The notes under the pieces were generated by a model, which saw nothing but the letters and a program-made list of their open reading frames with translations, had not been told where the DNA came from and made no database searches. Both the position numbers and the translations under genes were made by a program. A DNA stretch of 64,000 bases. It comes from DASXHZ01 sp036488085. GTDB taxonomy: Bacteria; Acidobacteriota; Thermoanaerobaculia; Gp7-AA8. Location: NCBI GenBank assembly GCA_036488085.1, contig DASXHZ010000102.1, forward strand, positions 24,584 through 88,583, given 5' to 3'. This document shows positions 50,081 to 59,065 of the stretch, in pieces; within the stretch, counting starts at the first letter, position 1, and each line of letters begins with the position of its first letter.

Positions 50081-51547
50081 GTGAAGATCCTCTTTGCTAC
50101 CGCCGAGGTGGCTCCGATCGCGAAGACCGGGGGGCTGGGCGACGTTTGCGGGGCGTTGCCGAAGGTGCTCCGGGCGCTGGGGCACGACGTCGTGGTCGTG
50201 ACGCCGTTCTATCGGCAGTCCCGGGAGTGGTTCGAGAGCAATGGCGTCATGCCGGAGATCGCGTCGCCGGCGACGGCGATCACTTGGGCGAACTGGTCGG
50301 CAGAGGCGCGGTTGCTGCGAGCGACGCTGCCGGGGACGGACATTCCCCTGATCCTGATCGAGAACGAATTCTTCTTCAATCGCGACCAGATCTACGCGCC
50401 GCGGCTTGACGGCGTCGACGATGCGTTGGACCGTTTCACGTTCTTCTGCCGCGCGGTCATCCACGCTGCCGACTTCCTCGGGTTCGCCCCGGATGTCCTC
50501 CATGCGCACGACTGGCACACGGCGCTGCTGCCCGTGTACCTGCACAGCGGCCTGCGCGGGAATCCCAACTTTCGCCACACGCGCTCCGTCTTCACGATTC
50601 ACAATCTCAACTATGAGGGGGAGGCGGCGGGATCCGCGTTCGGGGTGACCGGCCTGCACAGCCGCTATTGGGCCCCCGACGCGCTCGAGCACTTCGGGCA
50701 GGTCAATCCGATGAAGGGCGGGATCATCTTCGCGGATCAGGTAACGACCGTCTCGCCGACGTACGCGCGCGAGATCCAGACGCATGAGCTGGGGGCGGGA
50801 CTCGACGGAATCCTGCGCAGTCTTTCGTTCAAGTTGACCGGAATCCTCAACGGCATCGACGTCGACGAGTGGAATCCGGCGAGCGACGCGAACGTCCCGT
50901 CGACCTACTCGCGCGAAAAGCTCGCGGGCAAGAACCTCAGCAAGCGCGCGCTGCTCCGCGAGCTGAAGATGAAGCTGAAGGCGAAGACGCCGCTGCTCGC
51001 GGTGGTCTCGCGGCTCGTCGATCAGAAGGGCTTTCAGATGCTGACGCCGATTCTCGGACGCCTTCTCCGCGCCGGCGCGCAGGCGATCATCCTCGGCAGC
51101 GGCGATCCGGCGATCGAAGCGGCATTCCGCGCCATCGCAGCCGAGGAGCCGGAGAGCTGCCGCGTCGAGATCGGATTCGACAACGCGCTCGCGCATCGCA
51201 TCTACGCCGGTGCCGACATTCTCCTGATGCCGTCGATCTACGAGCCCTGCGGCCTCAATCAGATGTACGCGCTGCGCTACGGCACGGTGCCGGTCGTCCG
51301 CTTCACGGGCGGTCTCGCCGACACGGTGATCCCGTTCGACGGCGTCAACCTCGACGACGCGAACGGGTTCGGATTTCTTAGCACGTCGCCGCGCGACCTC
51401 TATGCCGCAGTTTGGCTCGCGATGCTGAACTACCGCGAGTCTGCGACGTGGAAGCGGCTCCAGGCGAATGGCATGGCGGCCGACCACTCGTGGGAAAGCT
51501 CCGCGCGCGAGTACGAGCACGTTTACGCGCGGGCGATCGCGGTATGA
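50081..51547 (+). CDS. glgA: glycogen synthase (ADP-glucose type)
   Basis: The 488-residue GT5 family protein has KTGGLGDVCGALPK at residues 15-28 (sugar-nucleotide site), HDWHTALLP, and the C-terminal signature PSIYEPCGLNQMYALRYGTV with E-x7-E-type catalytic residues. It elongates alpha-1,4-glucan from ADP-glucose, cytoplasmic. The start is a GTG at 50081. It overlaps the following fRMsr-like gene by 4 nt. The 21-bp repeat array lies upstream within 90 bp, in its promoter region. Confidence 0.95.
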   Translation: MKILFATAEVAPIAKTGGLGDVCGALPKVLRALGHDVVVVTPFYRQSREWFESNGVMPEIASPATAITWANWSAEARLLRATLPGTDIPLILIENEFFFNRDQIYAPRLDGVDDALDRFTFFCRAVIHAADFLGFAPDVLHAHDWHTALLPVYLHSGLRGNPNFRHTRSVFTIHNLNYEGEAAGSAFGVTGLHSRYWAPDALEHFGQVNPMKGGIIFADQVTTVSPTYAREIQTHELGAGLDGILRSLSFKLTGILNGIDVDEWNPASDANVPSTYSREKLAGKNLSKRALLRELKMKLKAKTPLLAVVSRLVDQKGFQMLTPILGRLLRAGAQAIILGSGDPAIEAAFRAIAAEEPESCRVEIGFDNALAHRIYAGADILLMPSIYEPCGLNQMYALRYGTVPVVRFTGGLADTVIPFDGVNLDDANGFGFLSTSPRDLYAAVWLAMLNYRESATWKRLQANGMAADHSWESSAREYEHVYARAIAV

Positions 51548-52020
51548 GCACCACTTTGAACAGGCGCGAAGCCTACGAAGAGAGCCTGCGCGAAATCCGC
51601 GCGATTTGGAGCGACGAAGGGGGCGTCTCGCTCGACGACATCGCGCTGATGGCGACGATCAACTCCATCCTCACGCAGCATTTCGACTACTACTTCTGGA
51701 CCGGCTTCTATCGCGTGTGCGGCGATCGCCTCGTCGTCGGGCCGTACATCGGAACTGTCGGATGTCTGCAGATCGAGTTCGGCAAAGGCGTCGTCGGCAC
51801 GTGCGGCGCGAAGCGCGAGACGATCATCGTCCCCGACGTGAATCAATTTCCCGGCCACATCGCATGCGATGCAAACTCGAAGTCGGAGATCGTCGTGCCG
51901 GTCTTCGATCGGGATCGTGAGCTCATCGCAGTCCTGGACGTCGACTCGGATCGAATCAACGCATTCGACGAAGACGACCGCGCCGGTCTGGAAGCGATCG
52001 TCGCGCTATTCGCCGAGTAA
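51544..52020 (+). CDS. GAF-domain protein, free methionine-R-sulfoxide reductase-like
   Basis: The 158-residue protein has the fRMsr family GAF fold with CLQIEFGKGVVGTCG, VPDVNQFPGHIACDA and SKSEIVVPVFDRDRELI. fRMsr uses three cysteines; two (CLQI and IACD) are in place, but the middle one, usually in GVCGTA, is here a valine with a cysteine three residues later (GVVGTC). The first and third Cys can form the main disulfide in some homologues, so activity is likely but unproven. Its ATG overlaps the glgA stop (ATGA). Confidence 0.85.
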   Translation: MSTTLNRREAYEESLREIRAIWSDEGGVSLDDIALMATINSILTQHFDYYFWTGFYRVCGDRLVVGPYIGTVGCLQIEFGKGVVGTCGAKRETIIVPDVNQFPGHIACDANSKSEIVVPVFDRDRELIAVLDVDSDRINAFDEDDRAGLEAIVALFAE

Positions 52021-52398
52021 ATCGAGGATCGCGGCCAGCTCGCGCTTCACGTCGAGCAACGCAGCGCGTGCCTTGTCATCCCGAGCGGAGCGAGGGATCT
52101 GGCCGGGGGCCGGCGCGCTGACCGAAGCCACCTGCGCGGCAGGAGGCGCCGAAAGCTCGCCCTCCAGCTTCTTCTTCGCCCCCGCGATCGTGAAGCCTTC
52201 CGAATAGAGCAACTGTTTGATCCGGAGGATGATGTCGATCTCGCGTTGCGTGTAGAGCCGCTGTCCGCCGCCGCTCTTGTTCGGCGCGAGCGCGGCGAAC
52301 TCGGTCTCCCAGTAGCGAAGGACGTACGGCTGCACGTCGGCGACGCGGCATACCTCGCCGATCTTGTACAGCCGCTTTTCCTCGGCCACTTCCGTCAT
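52006..52398 (-). CDS. MerR family transcriptional regulator
   Basis: The 130-residue protein has a winged helix-turn-helix of the MerR type (YKIGEVCRVADVQPYVLRYW, ETEF, GGGQRLYTQREIDIILRIKQ) and a short C-terminal helix. No metal-binding cysteines are present, so it is a generic MerR-like regulator. In residues ~100-110 (IPRSARDDK) it contains a dispersed sequence motif (DNA about 52077-52103) between the DNA-binding and C-terminal parts. It overlaps the fRMsr gene tail to tail by 15 bp. Confidence 0.88.
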   Translation of the reverse strand: MTEVAEEKRLYKIGEVCRVADVQPYVLRYWETEFAALAPNKSGGGQRLYTQREIDIILRIKQLLYSEGFTIAGAKKKLEGELSAPPAAQVASVSAPAPGQIPRSARDDKARAALLDVKRELAAILDLLGE

Positions 52399-52473
52399 CG
52401 AAAACGATTATAGGACCGCATCGCGCAACGACCGGCCTACGCGCGGCGGACGAGACGTCCGCTCCCCATGTCG

Positions 52474-53529
52474 CTACCGCACGATGTGCCGCACGATGAC
52501 CGGCTCGCGCGTCTCATCGACACGGGCGACGCCGTCGACATCCAGGAGGCCGATGGCGGCGTCGTAGACGTCGTCGACGGTGATGTCGCGCATGCAGCGG
52601 TGGTGTCCGAGGGGGCACTCGCGGGCGTAGCACGGCTGGCAGTCGACGGAAGCGCGAACGACATGGCTGGCGCCTGGAATCACGGTGCGTTGCGGGTCGG
52701 TCGGGCCGAAGATCGAGACGGTCGGGACGGCGAGGGCCGCCGCGAGATGGAGCGGACCGCTGTCGTTGGTAATGACGGCGGAGCAGTGGGAGATCGCGGC
52801 GGCAAGCTCCAGGACGTCGCCGCTCTCGCCGAAGATCGGGACGCCGTTGCACGCGGAGGCGATCGCCTGCGCCTGATCGCGCTCGCCGGGGCTGGTCAGG
52901 AGCAGGACTTCGAAGCCGTCGGCGCGCAGCCGTTCGGCGACCTCGACGTAGCGCGAGTCGCCCCAATGCTTGGCGCGTCCGTACAGACCTCCGGCGTGGA
53001 TGCCGAAGAGCGGGCGGTCGAGACGGAGGCCGCGTCCGCGGAGGCGGCGCCGCGCTCGGTCGCGCACGGCGACCGGGAGATGCACCACCGGGAGCTCGTC
53101 GACGACGTGCGGCGCGTTGATGGCGGAGAGGAGCTGCGTGTAGTCGTCGAGCTGGTGGCCGCGTTCGCGAACGTGCGCGACGCGATTGGTCAGAAGCATC
53201 GAGCGGAGGTCCGTGTCGTAGCCCCACCGTTCGCTGATGCCGGCGGCGTAGGCGACGGCGGCGGCGCGGAAGGAGTTCGGAAGGATGATGGCGCGGCGGA
53301 AGTTGCCGCGACGGAGCGCGCTGACGCGGTCGCGGGTCTTGTTGTTCCAGGCGATCACACGCCGCGAGACGCCGGCCGCGCCGAGGAGCGGCGCCACGTT
53401 TTCGGGAGCCGCGATCGCGATCCCTCCTTCATGGCGGAAGCGGTGGTGGAGCGCTCGATAGGTGGGGAGGGCGAGGACGTTGTCGCCAACCCAATTGAGC
53501 CCGATGACTACAGTTTTCTCACTGCTCAT
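52474..53529 (-). CDS. glycosyltransferase family 9 protein (heptosyltransferase-like)
   Basis: The 351-residue protein has VIGLNWVGDNVLALPTYRAL at the start and the family block ITNDSGPLHLAAALAVPTVS, then IFGPTDPQRT. GT9 enzymes such as WaaC/WaaF add heptose to the lipopolysaccharide core. The ATG at 53529 overlaps the stop of the upstream acyltransferase by 4 nt. A C-terminal CYARECPLGHHRCMR segment is typical of the lipopolysaccharide heptosyltransferase II subfamily. It completes the envelope operon. Confidence 0.9.
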   Translation of the reverse strand: MSSEKTVVIGLNWVGDNVLALPTYRALHHRFRHEGGIAIAAPENVAPLLGAAGVSRRVIAWNNKTRDRVSALRRGNFRRAIILPNSFRAAAVAYAAGISERWGYDTDLRSMLLTNRVAHVRERGHQLDDYTQLLSAINAPHVVDELPVVHLPVAVRDRARRRLRGRGLRLDRPLFGIHAGGLYGRAKHWGDSRYVEVAERLRADGFEVLLLTSPGERDQAQAIASACNGVPIFGESGDVLELAAAISHCSAVITNDSGPLHLAAALAVPTVSIFGPTDPQRTVIPGASHVVRASVDCQPCYARECPLGHHRCMRDITVDDVYDAAIGLLDVDGVARVDETREPVIVRHIVR

Positions 53530-54437
53530 ACCACTGTGCTTTCGCCCGTCCCTTTCCAACGATCGTGCATCCACAACCACAGCTCGGGATGGGCAGCGAT
53601 CCGTCGTGAGATGACGTTGTTGATTCGTTCTGTCAGAGCTGTTGGATTTCGTTCGCTCTCGTTCAACTCGTCGACGACGATCGGCCCTTCGAACTCCAGT
53701 CGATGCCTGGTCCGGTCCGGTATGCAAAAAGCGAACACAATCGTCGCACCGGTCCGAAGGGCGAGTTTCGCAGGGGCATCGGTCGTCCACGCTTTGCGCC
53801 CCATGAAAGGAACGAGCACCCCCTCCCGCGGCTGGACCGCCTGGTCGGGAAGGAGGACGATGACGGCATTTTCTGCCAGTCCGCGCATGAGCGCCCGCGC
53901 CGCGCGCCGCCGGTCGACGACCTCGGCGCCTGTCCTCGCCCGGCTCGCCGCCAGGTCGCGCTCCAGGAGCTCGTTGTCGAGCGGCCGCGCGACGGTGCGG
54001 ACGTCGTTGACATGCGCCATCAGCGCCAGGCCGCCGATCTCCCATCCGCCGTAATGGGCGCTGATGAGGATCGTTCCCTTGCCGCGGGCACGCGCGGCGG
54101 CGAGGATCTCGGCGCCGAAAAAGGGGCAACGCTCGACGAGCTCGTCGAGCGAGTAGCCCTGCGCCCGAACGAACTCGAGCATTTCCCATCCGAAGTCGCG
54201 CCACGACTGATCGAGGGTTTCCCTCAGCTCACGCTCGCCCTTGGATCGGAAGGCCGCGCGGAGGTTGCGCATGGCGAGGCGGTCGCGGGAGCGGAGCACC
54301 CGGCGGCTGAAGGCGCCGAGGCGCGCTCCCCAGCGGTAGACGCGCTCCTCGGACATGCGCCGCACCGCGCCGGCGATCAGCCGGTAGACGATGTATTCGA
54401 GGCGCTGAAGGACCCTGTTTTTCTTACGGCGAGCCAT
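53526..54437 (-). CDS. LpxL/HtrB-like lysophospholipid (lipid A) acyltransferase
   Basis: The 303-residue protein has the acyltransferase motif HYGGWE near residue 126 (HxxxxE/D), GVLVPFMGRKA, and PELWLWMHDRW near the end, which are typical of LpxL/LpxM. It would add a secondary acyl chain to lipid A at the inner membrane. Its N-terminus (RLEYIVYRLIAGAVRRM) is an amphipathic or membrane helix. It overlaps lpxK by 14 bp and the glycosyltransferase by 4 bp. Confidence 0.9.
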   Translation of the reverse strand: MARRKKNRVLQRLEYIVYRLIAGAVRRMSEERVYRWGARLGAFSRRVLRSRDRLAMRNLRAAFRSKGERELRETLDQSWRDFGWEMLEFVRAQGYSLDELVERCPFFGAEILAAARARGKGTILISAHYGGWEIGGLALMAHVNDVRTVARPLDNELLERDLAASRARTGAEVVDRRRAARALMRGLAENAVIVLLPDQAVQPREGVLVPFMGRKAWTTDAPAKLALRTGATIVFAFCIPDRTRHRLEFEGPIVVDELNESERNPTALTERINNVISRRIAAHPELWLWMHDRWKGTGESTVV

Positions 54438-55248
54438 GGGCGACGGCGGCGATGCGCTCGAGCACCGCGGGCTCGACGACGAACTCGATCGCCACCGCGA
54501 TCATGTCACGGCCGCCGAGCTTCACCGCGTCCTTTTCAGTGGTGACGACGACCTCGGCGCCGCGCGCGAGCTGTCGGATCACCGCGGTTTCGCCGGGGGT
54601 GTAGACGTGATGATCGGGGAAGCCGCGCGTTCCGACCAGGTCGACGCCGTTCGCGCGCAGCATGTCGAAGAACTGCTCGTTGTTTGCGAGTCCTGCAAAG
54701 GCGAAAACGCTCTTCCCGTGCAACGCGGCGAGGTTTTCGGGCTGGATGCAGCGCGGGATCACGACGTCTGCATCGCGCAGCGCGCCGCGTCCTTCGCGAT
54801 GGAAGCGCGCATCCGAAACGTCGATGACGACGTCGAGGTCGCGGTGGAGTTGGAGGTGCTGGAAGCCGTCATCGAGCAGATAAACGTCACAATTTACGTG
54901 TAAACCATTTCCGTAACGATTTTTGCCGGCGACGACGATCGCTTCGGGAACGCGTTTCTTGATCAACACCGGCTCGTCGCCGAACCGCTCGGCGTCGAAT
55001 GTGTTCACTTCGCCGCCGGCGCCGCGACGTCCGTAACCGCGGGTGAGGACGCAGACGCGGAGGCTGCGCGCGGTGAGGAACTTCGCGACGGCGATGACGC
55101 ACGGTGTCTTCCCCGCGCCGCCGGCGGCGATGTTGCCGATGGAGATGACGGGCTTCTCGAGCCGCTTCGCTTTCAAGACACCTCGCCGATAGAGAGCCCG
55201 CCGAGCGCGGTTGACGGCGTGATAGAGCGCTTCCAGAAAACGGATCAC
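54424..55248 (-). CDS. lpxK: tetraacyldisaccharide 4'-kinase
   Basis: The 274-residue protein has ISIGNIAAGGAGKTPCVIAV (P-loop, residues ~36-55), VLTRGYGRRG and YLLDDGFQHLQL (DDGFQ motif), as in LpxK. It phosphorylates the lipid A precursor at the inner membrane. The protein is shorter than E. coli LpxK (328) but within family range. The start is a GTG at 55248 that overlaps the waaA TGA (GTGA). Confidence 0.94.
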   Translation of the reverse strand: MIRFLEALYHAVNRARRALYRRGVLKAKRLEKPVISIGNIAAGGAGKTPCVIAVAKFLTARSLRVCVLTRGYGRRGAGGEVNTFDAERFGDEPVLIKKRVPEAIVVAGKNRYGNGLHVNCDVYLLDDGFQHLQLHRDLDVVIDVSDARFHREGRGALRDADVVIPRCIQPENLAALHGKSVFAFAGLANNEQFFDMLRANGVDLVGTRGFPDHHVYTPGETAVIRQLARGAEVVVTTEKDAVKLGGRDMIAVAIEFVVEPAVLERIAAVAHGSP

Positions 55249-56471
55249 GACAGCAACTCGACGATCCGCCGCGCCGTGCGTGCCGAGGCGCCGCGGTTCT
55301 CGGCGACTGTGTTACGTGCGCGCTCTCCCCAGGCGGCGCGGAGTGTGTCGTCCGAGGTCATCACCTCGACGAAGGTCGCGAACTCTTTCGCGTTGTTCAC
55401 TTCTTTGGCCGCGTCGTTCGTCAGGAACGCCTTCGCAACGTCGCGGAAGGCGGTCATGTGCGGCCCGAAGCAGACCGGAACGCCCGCCGCCGCCGGCTCG
55501 ATCGGGTTGTGGCCGCCGTGGGGCACGAGCGAGCCGCCGACGAAGGCGACGGTTGCGTATCGATACGCGCGCGCCAGCTCGCCGATGGTGTCGAGGAGGA
55601 GGATGTCGGCCTCGCGCTGCTGGAACTGGCTCCGCCTCACCACTTGGATCGCCGCGAGCAATGCCGCCACCGCATCGAACCGCTCCGGCTTCCGCGGCGC
55701 GATGATGAAGAAGAGGTTCCGCTCCCGCACGAGCCGCTCGACCTCGGGGAGGAGCATCTCGTCTTCCCCTTCGAAGGTCGAGCCGAGGATGACGCACTTG
55801 CGGCCGGCGATGAGCGCTTCGATGTCGGGGAGCGGCGCGTCGTTCGGCGTGTAGTCGAACTTCACGTTGCCGGTGACTTCGACGTCATGCGCGCCGATGG
55901 CGAGGAACCGATCGCGGTCGAGCTGTTCGCGCGCGAGTACGCGGTCATACGAGCGGAGAAGCGAGGCGACGATCGGCCTGAAGAATCGGTAGCGCGGGAA
56001 CGACCGGTCAGAAATGCGTCCGTTCGCGAGCAGGAGATGCATCCCGCGGTCTCGCGAGATCCGCGTCACATTCGGCCACAGCTCGGTCTCCATCGTGGCG
56101 AACGCCCTCGGCGAGTGATGCTTCAGGAACCGGCGCACGGCGAAGCTGAAGTCGAACGGGAAATAGGTCACGGTCGCGTTCGGATAGAGCCTCTTCGCCT
56201 GCGCCTGGCCGGTGATCGTCGTGGTCGTGAAGACGATGGAGGTTTGCGGCCTCAGCCGGAGAATCTCCTCCACGATCGTCTTCGCTGCCAGCGCCTCACC
56301 GACGCTGACCGCATGGATCCAGAGGTCATGCGCCTTCGCGTGCGGCCGGTAAAACCCCATCCGCTCCGGAAAGTTCGACACCCACTTGCCGCGAGCGAGG
56401 CCGAGGATCAGAAAGAACGGCAGTCCGACGATCAGAACGAGGTACAGCAGCACCTCGTAGAGGAAAAACAT
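55245..56471 (-). CDS. waaA: 3-deoxy-D-manno-octulosonic acid (Kdo) transferase
   Basis: The 408-residue protein has an N-terminal membrane anchor (MFFLYEVLLYLVLIVGLPFF), LWIHAVSVGEALAAKTIVEE, METELWPNVTR, and the C-terminal FVGGSLVPHGGHNPIEPAA glycosyltransferase motif. It transfers Kdo to lipid IVA. The ATG at 56471 matches the family start; a 190-residue upstream extension is antisense to hflX and rejected. It is the first gene of the operon waaA-lpxK-acyltransferase-GT9, which shows the organism makes lipopolysaccharide. Confidence 0.95.
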   Translation of the reverse strand: MFFLYEVLLYLVLIVGLPFFLILGLARGKWVSNFPERMGFYRPHAKAHDLWIHAVSVGEALAAKTIVEEILRLRPQTSIVFTTTTITGQAQAKRLYPNATVTYFPFDFSFAVRRFLKHHSPRAFATMETELWPNVTRISRDRGMHLLLANGRISDRSFPRYRFFRPIVASLLRSYDRVLAREQLDRDRFLAIGAHDVEVTGNVKFDYTPNDAPLPDIEALIAGRKCVILGSTFEGEDEMLLPEVERLVRERNLFFIIAPRKPERFDAVAALLAAIQVVRRSQFQQREADILLLDTIGELARAYRYATVAFVGGSLVPHGGHNPIEPAAAGVPVCFGPHMTAFRDVAKAFLTNDAAKEVNNAKEFATFVEVMTSDDTLRAAWGERARNTVAENRGASARTARRIVELLS

Positions 56472-56526
56472 GCGGGGCAGTTTAGCGGCTCGGGATGACA
56501 GAAGAGATAAACTAGCGCGGACCTCA

Positions 56527-57774
56527 GTGCCTGAGAACACCGTCACCGTTGGACTCATCCTTCCTGAACTGACGCGGAGTGTCGCCGAGGAACATCTCGA
56601 AGAGCTCGCGAAACTGGTCGAGAGCGCGGGGGGGAACGTGGCGGCGACGGTCGTCGCCAAGCGTCCCGCACCCGATCCGGCCACGTATGTCGGCAGCGGC
56701 AAAGCGGAGGAGATCAAGAAGATCGCCGGCGAGAACGGCGCGACGCTGATCGTGTTCGACGACGACCTCTCGCCGGCGCAGGTCCGCAATCTAGAGAAGA
56801 TCGCCGGCGTGAAGGTGATCGATCGGAGCGCGCTGATACTCGACATCTTCGCGGCGCGGGCACGGACGCGGGAGGCACGGACGCAGGTCGAGCTGGCGCA
56901 GCTCGAGTACATGCTCCCGCGCCTGACGCGCGCCTGGTCCCATCTCGAGCGGCAGGCGGGCGGCATCGGGACGCGCGGCGTCGGTGAGACGCAGCTCGAA
57001 CTCGACCGCCGCATCGTCCGCACGCGCATCAGCCGTCTCAAGGACGAGCTGAAGAAGATCGAGCAACATCGTCACACGCAGCGGAAGGCGCGGCAGCAGG
57101 CGTTCACCGTGGCGCTGGTCGGCTACACGAACGCCGGAAAGTCGACGCTCTTCAACAGACTGACGCAGGGGCATGTCGAAGCCGTCGACAAGCTGTTCGC
57201 CACGCTCGACGCGAAGACGGCGCGGATCGATGCCGCGATGCCGCGCGAGACCGTGATGGTCGATACCGTCGGTTTCATCCGCAAGCTGCCGCATCACCTC
57301 GTCGCGTCATTCCGTTCGACGATGGAGGAGGCGGTAGCCGCCGACCTGGTGCTCCACGTCATCGATCAGTCGCATCCGCTCTTCGAAGAGCAGCGCGAGA
57401 TTGGCGAGGACGTTCTTCGCGATCTCGGCGTCGATATGGCGAAGGTCGTCGAGGTCTACAACAAGGCGGATCGCGTCGAGGACCACTTCCATCCCCACCG
57501 CAAGAACGCGGTTTCCGTGTCGGCGCTGACGGGGCGTGGTGTCGAAAAGCTGACCGAAGAGATCCGGAAGCGCGAGCTGGAAGGCGGCGAGATGACGCAC
57601 CTCGCCATCCCCCACGGCGAGTCGCGCGCCGCCGCGCGCCTGCACGAGGTTGCCGAGGTTTACGAACAGACCGACAACGGCGAGGCGACGCTCTTTACCG
57701 CCTGGGTGCCGAAGGGGCACATGCGCGAGTTTGCTCCGTTTCGAGTCCGCCTCAAGGCCCGGAAGACGGGCTGA
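56527..57774 (+). CDS. hflX: GTPase HflX
   Basis: The 415-residue protein has the HflX N-terminal domain (PATYVGSGKAEEIK, then RTREARTQVELAQLEYMLPR), the glycine-rich GIGTRGVGETQLELDRR linker, and a G domain with GYTNAGKSTLFN (P-loop), DTVGFIRKLP and NKAD. HflX binds the 50S ribosome and rescues stalled or heat-damaged ribosomes. I chose the GTG at 56527 (VPENTVTVGLILPE); an upstream ATG at 56470 would overlap the waaA start. It begins the plus-strand operon. Confidence 0.94.
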   Translation: MPENTVTVGLILPELTRSVAEEHLEELAKLVESAGGNVAATVVAKRPAPDPATYVGSGKAEEIKKIAGENGATLIVFDDDLSPAQVRNLEKIAGVKVIDRSALILDIFAARARTREARTQVELAQLEYMLPRLTRAWSHLERQAGGIGTRGVGETQLELDRRIVRTRISRLKDELKKIEQHRHTQRKARQQAFTVALVGYTNAGKSTLFNRLTQGHVEAVDKLFATLDAKTARIDAAMPRETVMVDTVGFIRKLPHHLVASFRSTMEEAVAADLVLHVIDQSHPLFEEQREIGEDVLRDLGVDMAKVVEVYNKADRVEDHFHPHRKNAVSVSALTGRGVEKLTEEIRKRELEGGEMTHLAIPHGESRAAARLHEVAEVYEQTDNGEATLFTAWVPKGHMREFAPFRVRLKARKTG

Positions 57775-58268
57775 TGAAAGTCAGACCCGCCGAAGAGCGA
57801 GACCGCGAACGCATCCGGCGAATACTCATTGCTACCGCGCGTTTCAGTGAGGAAGAAGTAGGCTGGGCCATGGATCTCGTCGATCAGTCGTTCGATCAGC
57901 CGGAGAAGGCGGAGTTTCTCGTCTACGTGCTCGAGGAGCCCGACGGCGGCCCCAATCGTGCCGTGCAGGGTTACGTCTGTTATGGCCCGACGCCAAAAAC
58001 GGACGGGGTGTTCGATCTCTACTGGATCGCGGTCGATCCGAAGCAACAGGGGCAGGGATTCGGACAGATCCTGCTGCGCTTCGTCGAAAACGAGGTGCGG
58101 CGCCAGAGCGGCCGGATGCTGTTGATCGAGACGCGGTCGCGGTCCGCCTTCGAGCCGACGATCCGCTTCTATCAACGCAGCGGGTATCAGGAGATCACGC
58201 GCATCAAAGACTTCTACCGGATCGAAGACGACAAGCTGGTGTTTTGTAAGAAGCTGGGAGCGGCATGA
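57774..58268 (+). CDS. GNAT family N-acetyltransferase
   Basis: The 164-residue protein has the GNAT signature VDPKQQGQGFGQILLRFVEN (acetyl-CoA pyrophosphate loop Q/RxxGxG/A) and a C-terminal strand FYQRSGYQEITRI. The substrate cannot be inferred. Its ATG overlaps the hflX TGA by 1 bp (TGATG). It lies in an operon whose later genes make haem. Confidence 0.9.
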   Translation: MKVRPAEERDRERIRRILIATARFSEEEVGWAMDLVDQSFDQPEKAEFLVYVLEEPDGGPNRAVQGYVCYGPTPKTDGVFDLYWIAVDPKQQGQGFGQILLRFVENEVRRQSGRMLLIETRSRSAFEPTIRFYQRSGYQEITRIKDFYRIEDDKLVFCKKLGAA

Positions 58269-59065
58269 CGGCCTCGCCGAATGTGACGCTGTACATCGCC
58301 CTCGGACTCTACGCAGTCGGAACGTTGATCGCCTTAGTGTCGCTCTTCCGCAACGAGATCGTCCTGCAGCGTGCCGGGATGGTCGTGATGGGGGCCGGCT
58401 GGATCAGCCACACGATCTGGATCGGGACGATCTGCACCATCACGGGACATCCGCCTCTGACCAACCTCCCCGAGGCGTCGTCATTCGTGGCGTGGACCGT
58501 GTTCGCGGTCGAGATCGCGCTCTTCATCCGTTACCGAGTCCACGCCGCGTCGTTCTTCGTCCATCCGCTGGTGTTGATCCTCCTCACGATCACCGCCGTG
58601 GTGCACGAGCCGTTCGCGCGCGTGACGCCGGAGACGCGCTCGCGCATTTTCACGGCGCACGTCCTCTTCACCACGGTCGGGATCGCGGCGCTCTTCATCG
58701 GCGTGGCGTTCACGTACCTCGCGATCGCGCAGGATCGGGCGCTGACGTCGAAGCGGCGCGGCGCGTTGTGGGAGTGGATTCCGAACCTACGCGTCTGCAA
58801 GGTCGTGAGCCAGCGGGCGCTCGCGATCGGCTTCTCGATCTACACGCTCGGAATCCTGGCCGGCGTCCTCTGGTCGTATCAGACCGAGGCGGCGTTGATG
58901 CAGCTTCGGATCAAGCAGGTCGGCGCGATCGTGGCGTGGGTGCTGTTCGCCGTGCTGCTGCAGTCGAGCATCGCCGGCGCGTTGCGTGGCCGCCGCACGA
59001 TCCTCGTCTCGGTCGGCGCATTCGTGGCGACGCTGGTCGCAATCCTGGGGATTCACCATGTCTGA
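58265..59065 (+). CDS. cytochrome c assembly protein (CcsA/HemX-like)
   Basis: The 266-residue integral membrane protein has about eight helices and the CcsA/ResC-like region ISHTIWIG...LPEASSFVAWTV, FTAHVLFTTVGIAALF and a LGILAGVLWSYQTE end. HemX-type proteins of this fold sit before hemA in many bacteria and handle haem or affect HemA level. No tryptophan-rich WWD motif is evident, which favours HemX over CcsA. It starts 4 nt before the GNAT stop and ends inside hemA's first codons. Confidence 0.85.
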   Translation: MTASPNVTLYIALGLYAVGTLIALVSLFRNEIVLQRAGMVVMGAGWISHTIWIGTICTITGHPPLTNLPEASSFVAWTVFAVEIALFIRYRVHAASFFVHPLVLILLTITAVVHEPFARVTPETRSRIFTAHVLFTTVGIAALFIGVAFTYLAIAQDRALTSKRRGALWEWIPNLRVCKVVSQRALAIGFSIYTLGILAGVLWSYQTEAALMQLRIKQVGAIVAWVLFAVLLQSSIAGALRGRRTILVSVGAFVATLVAILGIHHV

